A stretch of DNA of 26,636 nucleotides from positions 2,457-29,092 of the forward strand of contig MPNW01000694.1 of assembly GCA_011800805.1 (NCBI GenBank), in the 5' to 3' direction. Shown here piece by piece: positions 1 through 26,636 of the stretch (the stretch's first letter is position 1; every line of letters begins with the position of its first letter). Position numbers and translations under genes: made by a program. The notes under the pieces were generated by a model. It was not told where the DNA came from, ran no database searches, and saw nothing but the letters and a program-made list of their open reading frames with translations. This DNA comes from Hirudo medicinalis (taxonomy: Eukaryota; Annelida; Clitellata; Hirudinida; Hirudinidae).

Positions 1-125
1 TTATGATAAAATTATTATAAAAATTATGATAAATTATTATGATAAATTATTATGATAAATTATTATGATAAATTATTATGATAAATTATTATGATAAATT
101 ATTATGTTAAATTATTATGTTAAAG
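1..125. repeat. 13-bp tandem repeat
   Basis: About eight tandem copies of GATAAATTATTAT and close variants, running into the left edge of the window. Nothing codes here. The bases between 126 and 320 hold no feature I can support. Confidence 0.9.
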
Positions 126-323
126 GAGACAAGGTGCATGGTCTTAATCATTTATTAATAAAAGGTGATGTTTTATCACAATATTAGAATACCCCTAATT
201 TTCAATTAGAGTATTTCTGAAAAATTTAGTGAAATGAATAGAACCATTGGCCCAGTATCTCAAGTCTAGCAATGCAATATTTAGAAATATTTGATAAATA
301 TGACTCTCCTTAAGTGAGCACTT

Positions 324-509
324 CTACGTGTATCCTCCTCGTAATGTAAAGGCTGAAACACGTTCAATCTTTTCTTTCTTGTTCTTGGTGATGATTAGAG
401 ATGAGACCTTCTTTCCATCCCGACGAATTACCAAAATACAGCCAAACACGTGCTCTTTCGTAACCAGTGGAGTGAGTATTGATTGATGACGCTCAGTATT
501 GAGCAGCAT
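324..509 (-). other. Unrecognised 61-codon open frame
   Basis: ATG at 509 opens MLLNTERHQSILTPLVTKEH, then VFGCILVIRRDGKKVSS and a basic end before a TAG. Unlike most short frames here, it is not made of a repeat and has mixed composition. I do not recognise a family and see no convincing splice sites, so it may be an exon of an unknown downstream gene or chance. Confidence 0.2.
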
Positions 510-984
510 CCAGAATTGTTATAAAGAACTTAGATAACAAAACAGTTTATATAATATTATTATTTGTAATATATTAACAATTATCAAGTCAATTATTAAT
601 TACTTTAACGCTTACAGCCTTGTTATTTGAACACATTTAACAAAACCGTCAAATAAAAGATATGACAAAAGGCGGATCAAATAAGATCACATTGATAAGA
701 TCACATTGATTTTTAGGAGCTCGTGTTACAAAATCCTTTGGTTGTCACTTATTGGGTTGTTGTTATTATGACGATTCCATGTTAACTATTATTAAATAGC
801 ATTTAGTTTTACATTTAATTACAAAGTTTCAGAAATAATTTAACGTTATCACGTTGTCACACGTCATAGTTTTGAGTATGAAAAGGTCCATGTTGTCTCT
901 AAATGCGTTGGCATAAAAAAATCAAAATGAATGGCTATTCACCTTCACCTTGTAAATTGTATTTTTGTGTTTGACCGCCCAACC

Positions 985-1035
985 ATTTACGTAGCGCTCT
1001 TTCCAAGGGCGATCCCTGGCAGACTGGATTGCAGA
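985..1035 (-). repeat. Truncated SINE tail
   Basis: CCATTTACGTAGCGCTCTTT followed by CCAAGGGCG and TGGCAG resembles the tail of the SINE copies near 25.2 and 25.9 kb (CCATTTATATAGCGCTCCTT, CCAAGGGCG, TGGCAG). The match fades after this, so the tRNA-like head is missing or too diverged to see. Confidence 0.5.
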
Positions 1036-1319
1036 TATTTTACCGATATTTTACAGACACACACTTCAATAGATACACAGTTTAATATACCAACATAAAC
1101 ATTTCATTTCTTGACAAACCTCAAACAAACTATTGCTTACTCTATATTTATAAGATTTTGTTCTTCGTAGAAGTTCAGATTTTAAAAGTCTTTTATATTT
1201 AATGAGGTGATGACAGAATTGATTGCAAGTAATGTGAGAGATTTTAGTATAGAATGAATATTTCATCAATATTTTTTGCGCATGGTAAAAACGATTCGTA
1301 GTTTCAGGGCATCATCGAA

Positions 1320-1573
1320 ACATGTGAATATACTATTATAACATGTGAATATACTATTATAACATGTGAATATACTATTATAACATGTGAATATACTATT
1401 ATAACATGTGAATATACTATTATAACATGTGAATATACTATTATANACATGTGAATATACTATTATAACATGTGAATATACTATTATAACATGTGAATAT
1501 ACTATTATAACATGTGAATATACTATTATAACATGTGAATATACTATTATAACATGTGAATATACTATTATAA
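1320..1573. repeat. 21-bp minisatellite, 12 copies
   Basis: Twelve nearly perfect head-to-tail copies of CATGTGAATATACTATTATAA, with one ambiguous base (n) at 1446. There are no spacers, so it is not CRISPR-like. A minus-strand open frame through it reads a CYNSIFT heptapeptide repeat, a by-product of 21 being divisible by three. Confidence 0.97.
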
Positions 1574-4184
1574 TGTGTTGTCAAAATTAAATTAGTTTTC
1601 AATATTTGAATATAATATTGCATTTGTTTGTAACTGCTACTTTAAATGTTAGTTTAAACATTTTATAATTAAAATAAGATTACATTAGCTGATGGAATGT
1701 TTTGGCACAAATTTATTCAATCAGAACATCTTAGAAATTTATTAAATGTTAAAATTTTAGCGGTTGATGAAATCTTCTCGAGGTTGTCCAAAAGATGAAC
1801 ACTTTTAAAATAATTTCTTTGCTTTATTGTCTCAATTCTCTTCTATTACTCACCATAACACCACAATCATAACACCATTTTACTGTAAAATAAGGTTTGC
1901 ATTTTCGTAAAATAACATTTTAATAAATTTTATCATCATATAATATCGTCTCCTTCTGAAGTCATAAATAAAAACTCAGAAAAGACGTGAATATTATCCA
2001 ATGGAGATTCAGAATTTATTGAGACTCCACATACTCCATAATTTATTTGCTGTGAATCATTCCGATGAGATTAAAAACTTTTTAATTGGTTAGCTGTAAA
2101 ATGTGCTTAAATAAATGGTTACACTCAAATAAAATATATTCTGCCAATATTTATTTATGTAATTGCAATAGTTTAATTAGAACATAATTTATTTGAATTT
2201 AACCAATTAATTATACCAATTAAACAATCATACCATTTCTTACATAAATAAATATTTCAAATAGATATTTATTCATGGAAGATTTTCATCGCACGCGAAC
2301 GTAGATGGAAATGAAATTTAACGATCCATGCTGGAGGCTGCTGATGCAAGATGGTGACGATGATGATGACGATGACGATGATGGCTGGAGATGATGCGAA
2401 AGCAAAATTAAAAATAAATAAATCAGAGCTATTTCTTGTTTCATGTTTTATTTGTTGAATATCATGAAAGATTAAATTTTATTCCTCAATTTATTTTGAA
2501 AATCCAAGGTTTTTGTGATTAGGCTCACAGTGAGGAGCTTGTATCAAGGATTAAAACATGCAGAATAAATTCGTGCTTAAATCCGCTTAATCCTGAATAA
2601 ACGGGAGCATAAATTCATTTTGAAACGGGTGTCCATGAAGTTCATGTTGATGCTTCAATTTATCAACAAACAATTTTTAAAAAGTGCAGGAAGTAGTGGG
2701 CAGCACTTAATTCTGTTTATGCTCGGCACTGGCATTTTAAAATAAAATCTGATAAGGAAGCAAGTTTATTTTCATTTCGACTTAAGTTGTCCCATCGCAA
2801 TTAAAAACTGACCAGTTAAATGTGATGAACTGCCTCATACTTAAATTTTTGTTTTATAAATTTCTTTTTTTTTTTTTTAATTTCTTTAAGTATCTTCAGT
2901 TTTTCAGACTTAATGGAAAAGTCATTAATACTATGAAAAGTCCACAGATGTCAGATCTCACAATTAATGTGGGCATTTAAAATGTGGCTTCCTTTTGGGG
3001 AGAGATTTTTAAAATGAATGATGACGAAGCATTATTGAGTTTTAAGACGTAATGTTCTACTGTTTTATGCTTATTAACACGCATGCCGATTTATATTATA
3101 TAACATATTAACGTATGTAAAGTTTACATTTTTGTAATGGGTTTTAAACTGTTAGAATGAAAACTTTTCTTAAAAGATTTGACGATATCAGGCACTAAAA
3201 CAAAATAATTGTTTCTTGAATTGTATCTTTGTACTTCTGCTCGGAGACGCTTTGAAACCAACTGCATTGCCATTACAAATATTCTTTTTTTTTTCAAAAT
3301 TTTAATTTGTCAAATTAAATATTATTTCAGCCCTAATAAGATGTTGTCAACTGAAGTGTTATTATTCTGCAATTAATTTGTGAACCACTAAATTTTAATT
3401 GTCTTGTATATGGGGATGCAGACATTCCTAATACCTATAATTAAAATAAGTTTTAAATATTTAAAAATGTTTTAAGTAGTTGAAAATGTTTTAATTAAAT
3501 GTAGAAATTAAATTAGTTTTAATTAAAGGTTTTCTTTAAATATTTTAATAAAATTTGTTTTAATTAAATATGTTTTAAAGTTTTCACAACCCTTGAAACT
3601 GACAAGCAACAAAAGCAGTCAGCTAATCTTCGGAGAACTAAAGGATGGTTACAGTTTTGTTCCTCTGAAAACAACTGAAATGACTTCAAGACAACGCAAC
3701 TCATGATGAACAGCTCTTGTGATTAAATGCAATCTCCACTTTTATGCACATTCGCAGTTGATCTTAGAAAACAAACATTGTTGACATTCAATCCTGCATT
3801 TGATGATGAATTTCATTAAATACGTAAACTTGAGTCAGCGAATAACAATAAAGTCATTAGATAAAAGCTTTATTTCAACTCGAAAGAATGTTGAGCCATC
3901 ATATTTACATGAAATGGCGGGGAAGATCAAAACGTCCAAATACTGTGTACAACATTAATTTCGGAAATTAAAATAAATACTAAGGTATAAATAGTAATTT
4001 ATAATCATTAAATAATAAAATCGAATCGTGACTCATTCAGAGTTTTCTGGCATTCAAATAAATTTCTGTCATTTTGAATGAATTAACAAATGAAAAATAT
4101 CTTGTGATTTCAGATGCATGAGTTCATCATCACGTTGGTGGCTTTTCAGAATTTCCTGTCAGTAAACAATAAATGTTATTCAAT
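1574..4184. other. AT-rich stretch without recognised genes
   Basis: I see no coding block, RNA gene or element over these 2.6 kb. It holds short T runs (about 2863-2878 and 3283-3294), a GATGATGAC patch near 2353-2400 and several TTTTAATTAAA-like patches near 3480-3570. Confidence 0.6.
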
Positions 4185-4231
4185 GTTATTTAATAAATTT
4201 GAATTTTGAATTTAGTGCAGCATAATAACTT

Positions 4232-4570
4232 TTAATACAAATCACTTCGTTTGCTTTGGCTTGCAACTGCGACACTTTTCGTAATCTGGACATCAAGTTT
4301 ACTTTGTTTGACTTGTTTGATTTGCTTGTCTTGTTTGTCCTGTTTGGTTTGCTTATCTTGTTTGCTTTGCTTGTCTTGTTTGTCTTGCTTGTCTTGTTTG
4401 TCTTGTTTGTCTTGTTTGTCTTGCTTATCTTGTTTGTCTTGCTTGTCTTGTTTGTCTTGCTTGTCTTGTTGCTGCTGTTTATCATGATTGTCTTGTTTGT
4501 CTCGTGCTTCTTCTTTATCCTGATTTTTCAGCTTATCTTTAATTTGTTGAGGAGCTTGTAATGGACAAAT
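4232..4570 (-). CDS. Possible exon or ORF with Asp-Lys-Gln tandem repeats
   Basis: After a possible acceptor (ATTTGGAAG at 4571) a frame reads WICPLQAPQQIKDKLKNQDK, then EEARDKQDNHDKQQQQ, a run of roughly 18 DKQ-like tripeptides, a short tail (SKLDVQITKSVAVASQ) and a TAA. The DNA unit is 9 bp (TTGTCTTGY on the plus strand), so copy-number change keeps the frame, as expected for coding sequence. The charged Lys/Glu/Gln tail recalls the C-terminus of vertebrate PDE1C (W followed by KEEKAKKEAEEKAR-like sequence), and it lies on the same strand downstream of PDE1. I could not find a convincing donor to join it, so it may be an alternative 3' exon, a separate gene, or simply a minisatellite. Confidence 0.3.
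   Translation of the reverse strand: MCPLQAPQQIKDKLKNQDKEEARDKQDNHDKQQQQDKQDKQDKQDKQDKQDKQDKQDKQDKQDKQDKQSKQDKQTKQDKQDKQIKQVKQSKLDVQITKSVAVASQSKRSDLY
4320..4480. repeat. 9-bp tandem repeat (TTGTCTTGY)
   Basis: About 18 copies of TTGTCTTGT/C with slight variants. On the minus strand it reads RCAAGACAA and gives DKQ in one frame. The four long open frames over it on both strands are mutual shadows; only the minus-strand DKQ frame has non-repeat sequence on either side that might be real. Confidence 0.9.
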
Positions 4571-4983
4571 CCAGCCTTCCAAATAATTGAAAATGTGAGC
4601 ATTAATAAAACTGTCTCACAAAATACAATGCATTTTTCTTTCTCGGACTCGATAATGCGTTTCTGGTTAATTTTAACGTGATCTTTCAAATCTGCAAACC
4701 AATTGTTCCTGTAAGGACGGAATCTTGAGAAATAAGTAACAAAGTTTTTTGAATTTAGACATTATTTGACTATAAAATCGTATGTACGTATGTGTGTATC
4801 GTGTGCTTCAGGATTAGGCAACTTAAAAGCATGATTTTTGACAATTAACATCTCAGCACATTTAAATTACAACTAATTAATTATAATTTGTACATATTAA
4901 CAAAATGTTACAATCGGTTTAAGTATTACAGCATTCAGTAATACAGAAGTACAAGAGTTACATAGTGATGCAGTTAGGTTGGC

Positions 4984-5775
4984 TTAAATTTCTTGGCACT
5001 CGACTTTCGATGATGACTGGCATAATATGCCACATCATGCTGAAGCATCCAACGACAATCTACAAGCAAGGTCACAGTCCACCATCCGTGATAACGTGAT
5101 TCCATTACGGAGATATTTTGATGGAAACGTCTCCATGCTCGTCACTGACTTCGCCAAGGTTGTCCGAGAAGAAGTCAAGATGTGAATCGAGCAAATGGAT
5201 TTATACACCCTAACGAATGTTTGACGTAAGTGTATTGGGAGCTAAAAATATTCTTTGAGTCGCGAACCGAGTAATTTCACCTGTCCTTTGCCGAAAGCGA
5301 GTTCACGAACAAGATCGTAAAGTCTGGAGCAGTTAATTAAATGATGTCCATCATTCTCATGTAGATAATCCGGGTCAGAATCAGACTGCAAGCCAGGTAA
5401 GCTATCATTTTCTGATGGATCATCAATGTCCAGAGAATGCTTTTCTGGGGGAGCTGGATCAGACATGTGACTGTATCGTGAGGCAGTGGTTTTGAAACTG
5501 ATTCAGTTTTAAGATAAATCACAAACTTTCGAGTATTAAATGTGAACCCACGTACATTAGTCAAACAGAAGTAGCAGTTAGTAGCATGATTTATCGGTTC
5601 ACCTATCATTGCCATATCATTTGTGCTCCAATCACTTGGGCATGGACTTGTGCTTGTGATAACGTATTTCCAGAAGATTAACAAATGATATTCGGCTTCC
5701 AAGATTTATCTACATCGTCAACGTTGGAGTCAAAATGAAGTTCAAACACAATCTTTATCATTGGGGTAAAAGCTT
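4984..5775 (-). pseudogene. Internally deleted relic of a repeated animal protein family of unknown function
   Basis: On the minus strand, in broken frames, come DVDKSWKPNIIC, EPINHATNCYFCLTNVRG, KPLPHD, LYDLVRELAFGKGQVKLLGSR, then after a jump IHLLDSHLDFFSDNLGEVSD, EHGD, FHQNISVMESRYHG and RKSSAKKFK. From memory these are the N-terminal (DKSWAPH...C, CYFCLTN), middle (LNDLVRDL...LLGSRLKEW) and C-terminal (HLDFF..NLG.VSDEHGERFHQDI) blocks of a family of uncharacterised proteins present in many copies in arthropod and cnidarian genomes, probably mobile-element derived. About 200 residues between LLGSRLKE and the C-terminal block are missing. Frameshifts occur near 5470 and near 5110, and a stop directly follows LLGSRLKEYF. 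It lies downstream of PDE1. I did not identify termini or target duplications. Confidence 0.75.
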
Positions 5776-6316
5776 TCGTTGATCGCGTTCAATAAAATAT
5801 CCATAAACGTAACAAAATAGCTCAACTGAACAGAGCAGTATCGAAAGTCATGTAATGAATTTCTAGATTCTTCATAAATCGAATGCACTTAATGAGTAAA
5901 ATCTACTTTTATGTTCTAGTAATTTGCACAACACCAAATATCGCCAAATATCTTCGGAACCAGGATGTAATAGAGCAAAACGGATTTCAAATTTGAAATC
6001 AGCATAAAAAAAAAACTGATATAAGAACAATTACTACTTTACAAGAAAGAAAACACTTGTAAGCCGGTGTAAAAAAGTTGTATGTCAGTCTAAATTAGAA
6101 AAAAGTCTAAATTATGTTTCCTAGAGGCCAATTTTATTTTGAAATTTTATTCGCAGATAAAATGCTAACCATTATTAAACCTTTCTTTCCACTTTAGTTT
6201 ATTTGAGGTCATACATTGCATCCAGGGTCTTGGGATTTTTTCTGCAATTTAAGTCAAATTCAACAAATCATTTCAGAATTAAATTCAAATAAAATTATCA
6301 TCAAATTTTTATTATT

Positions 6317-6322
6317 TTTATT
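6317..6322 (-). terminator. Polyadenylation signal AATAAA of the PDE1 gene
   Basis: TTTATT on the plus strand reads AATAAA on the coding strand, 35 bases after the stop codon at 6357 and followed by AT-rich sequence. In this AT-rich DNA the hexamer is not rare, so the position after the stop is the main support. Confidence 0.5.
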
Positions 6323-6356
6323 GCAACATCAATGTTGATATGAAAGACATTGTCTT

Positions 6357-24764
<18,408 letters not shown>

Positions 24765-24811
24765 CTGTGACATTTAAACAAAGTCAATCAATCGATTGTT
24801 TAGTGAATTAC

Positions 24812-25010
24812 CTTCAGTGAACAGAGTTGTGTTTAACTTCAATGATATGAAAATAATTGTGAGTGAGATGCTTAAATAGGATGAAATATGAATGGAATAA
24901 TAAATTCTAATTGAGTATGAAGGAATCAAGAAAATATTGAGAGTTTGTTGCGTCAACATCGGCGAACCAAGCGTTTCTGACGACAAAAATATTTCCACTA
25001 TGATTTCCAT
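24812..25010 (-). CDS. Candidate first exon of the PDE1 gene
   Basis: An ATG at 25010 in a good Kozak context (A at -3, G at +4) opens a frame that runs without a stop to a donor, GAAG|GTAATT, at 24812. It ends with one base of a codon, exactly what the next exon (starting with two bases) needs, so the junction reads TTLFTEG-TGSLTIV. The intervening intron would be only 47 bp. The middle of this frame is unusually hydrophobic (rich in Ile, Ser, Tyr), which is odd for a cytosolic PDE1. A shorter exon of 25 bases starting after an AG at 24837 is an equally legal alternative. Only the last ten or so residues look convincing. Confidence 0.4.
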
Positions 25011-25187
25011 CGTTTTTCTTTTGATGACTTGAACTGATTCAATGGATTTAATGCTGAATAAATTAAGATTAATCGCTAAACTGCTGAATATTTATAACAA
25101 CACATGTTCCTGAGACGACCATGTGTCAATTCAGTATCATTAAAATTCAGCACCTGACTTTATCACTGCACCATCATCATCATCATC

Positions 25188-25325
25188 GTGTAAATGTAGT
25201 TCATTTATATAGCGCTCCTTCCTTGGGCGCTTGTGGCAGTGCAGGCTGGGTTTCGAACGCGACACATTACGACTGATGCCACTACCGACGTATGTAGGAA
25301 CGTAACCCATTCGGCCAACCTGCAC
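25188..25325 (-). repeat. tRNA-derived SINE, copy 1
   Basis: On the minus strand the tRNA-like head spans 25325-25239 (87 nt). It starts GTGCAGG and ends CCTGCAC, a perfect 7-bp acceptor-like stem. It has an A-box-like TGGCCGAATGG and a B-box-like GTTCGAAACCC, about 60 bases apart. The tail follows as TGCCACAAGCGCCC, GGAGCGCTATATAAATG and TTTACA, then a GATGAT microsatellite. Head plus unique tail plus simple-repeat end is the standard SINE layout. It lies upstream of the PDE1 coding exons. Confidence 0.8.
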
Positions 25326-25330
25326 GCCGA

Positions 25331-25386
25331 ATCATCATCATCATCATCATCGTCATCATCGTCATCGTCGTCATCGTCGACATCCT
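25331..25386. repeat. CAT/CGT microsatellite
   Basis: CAT units grading into CGTCAT, directly abutting the 5' end of SINE copy 1. Confidence 0.93.
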
Positions 25387-25496
25387 CAAACCAACCATCA
25401 ACAGCCCATGGATCTTTTAAAAATTACGCTCAATTAAAAATCTTCTCATGAGAGTTTCAGTGTTTCACTTGTTTGAGATTAGGCATTCCTTCTCGA

Positions 25497-25562
25497 ATGA
25501 ATGGATGGATGGATGGATGGATGAATGAATGGACGGATGAAAGGATGGATAGATGGATGAAA
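25497..25562. repeat. ATGG/ATGA tetranucleotide repeat
   Basis: Runs of GGAT and GAAT (ATGGATGGATGGATGGATGA and similar) in the upstream flank. Open frames rich in His-Pro-Ser-Ile here are translations of it. Confidence 0.93.
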
Positions 25563-25814
25563 GAATAGAAATAAACATCGAGAATGGCAGAAATACATTG
25601 GAATACAATGAGAATCAATGAACATATTTTGAATTTGAAACTCTTCAACCATTGTTCTTCTGCATTTGAGAATTTCAAGCATCATTTCATTCAGTTCTAA
25701 TTTGAATGTTTTCTATTGTTAAGTTCAGTTCAGGATGATGATGATGATGATGATGATTGACGGTTATGGTAATGTGATGATGGTGATGATGACGACAATG
25801 ACGATGATGTAAAT

Positions 25815-25984
25815 GTAAATCATGTAAAAAATGTAAGGCGTTAGAGGCGCTTTTTGTTAACCATTTATATAGCGCTCCTTCCCAAGGGCGCTTGTGGCAG
25901 TGCAGGCTGGGTTTCGAACACGACACATTGCGACTGAACCATTCTGCCATATGCAGGAACGCAACCCATTAGGCCAACCTGCAC
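25815..25984 (-). repeat. tRNA-derived SINE, copy 2
   Basis: Same family and orientation as the copy at 25188-25325. Head 25984-25900 (85 nt) with the same GTGCAGG/CCTGCAC ends, A-box-like TGGCCTAATGG and the same B-box-like GTTCGAAACCC. After GCGCTATATAAATG the tail carries about 35 extra bases (AAAAGCGCCTCTAACGCC and following) before TTTACATTTACATCATCG, absent from copy 1. It is embedded in CAT/GAT repeats on both sides. Confidence 0.8.
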
Positions 25985-26049
25985 AATGACGATGATGATG
26001 ACGATGACGATGACGCAACCCAGCTTAAACCGTCTCAAAACTCTGAGAA

Positions 26050-26130
26050 GAGGCGCTACATAAATGTCTAGGAGTCCGTGATGCTTACGCTTATGGAGCT
26101 ATATAAATACACTTGTATTATTATGATGAT
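26050..26130 (+). repeat. Probable SINE-tail-like fragments in plus orientation
   Basis: GGCGCTACATAAATG at 26051 and GAGCTATATAAATAC at 26097 resemble the GCGCTATATAAATG tail core of the SINE, here on the plus strand, and the second runs into a TTATTATGATGAT simple repeat. No tRNA-like head is recognisable. These could be eroded tails or part of a longer composite with copy 2. Confidence 0.4.
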
Positions 26131-26136
26131 AATAAT

Positions 26137-26262
26137 GTTATGATATTATTATTATTATTATTATCGTCGCCATCATCGTGACGACTACAATGATGACGGT
26201 AGTGGTGGACGTGATGATGATGATGATGACGATGACGATGATGATGATGATGATGATGATCC
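26137..26262. repeat. TTA and GATGAC/GATGAT microsatellites
   Basis: A short TTA run followed by GATGATGACGATGAC-type repeats. A further TTATTG compound repeat lies at about 26385-26490 and a GATGACGATGAC patch at 26598-26628. I see no gene from 26131 to the window end. Confidence 0.9.
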
Positions 26263-26636
26263 CCTTTTAAGCCTCTTAATCCACAACGTCACCGGCAGTC
26301 TTCGTAAAATTGTTGAAACTTCAATATTCCAAATATTGTTCTTTTTCATCGTCAGAGGTTCAAATAAATTTATTGCCAGTTATTACTGTTATTATTATTA
26401 TTATTGTTATTGTTATTATTGGTGTTATTATTGGTGTTATTATTATTATTATTACTGTTATTATTGTTATTGTTGCTATCTTTATTATTATTACATAAAT
26501 CCAGGAAAATTTTTTGTTTTGATTGAATTGAACTGACGTATTTCATAATTGAACTTATAAATTACAACTTCAGTGTGCTGTAAGAACATCGTTACATCGA
26601 TGATGATGATGACGATGACGATGACGACGTTCACGT

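Noticed and set aside
1320..1573. CRISPR-like array appearance
   Set aside because: The repeats are directly contiguous with no unique spacers, and the DNA is from an animal.
25457..25950. Several frames rich in HPSIHPF or poly-His
   Set aside because: Translations of the ATGG and GAT repeats and of SINE copy 2.

Overview
This is eukaryotic DNA from an invertebrate animal; I cannot name the phylum. It is AT-rich, has a multi-exon gene with GT-AG introns, abundant microsatellites and minisatellites, tRNA-derived short repeats, and decayed copies of animal mobile elements. Nothing looks bacterial: there are no operons, and most long open frames are translated simple repeats.

The main content is one minus-strand gene for a calcium/calmodulin-dependent cyclic-nucleotide phosphodiesterase (PDE1 family). 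I rebuilt it exon by exon by matching translated segments to the known PDE1 order and requiring GT-AG boundaries and compatible phases. Twelve exons are well supported: 24764-24557, 23972-23853, 14430-14248, 13706-13649, 12058-11942, 11555-11415, 11150-11050, 9695-9570, 8749-8645, 7690-7570, 7056-6975 and 6535-6357. Every junction keeps frame and the set codes for about 512 residues. A candidate 5' exon lies at 25010-24812. A possible alternative 3' exon made of Asp-Lys-Gln repeats lies near 4232-4570. The protein has the N-terminal calmodulin-binding/regulatory segment and the whole HD-type catalytic domain with its metal ligands and invariant glutamine.

The region below the gene (1-6316) holds two minisatellites, a SINE fragment, the DKQ-repeat frame, and an internally deleted pseudogene of a repeated animal protein family of unknown function (4984-5775). 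The 9.4-kb intron (14431-23852) carries a long inverted repeat (15234-15766), a 159-bp hAT-like MITE with an 8-bp target duplication (20188-20346), and a broken R2-like non-LTR retrotransposon (about 21995-22830, possibly to 23450). The far end (25020-26636) has two copies of a tRNA-derived SINE embedded in CAT/GAT microsatellites. A separate tRNA-Glu-like relic sits in another PDE1 intron (9250-9327).

I do not see an undescribed multi-gene system. The most useful observations are the full PDE1 structure with some unusual catalytic-domain residues, and the set of non-autonomous elements that can be delimited by eye.
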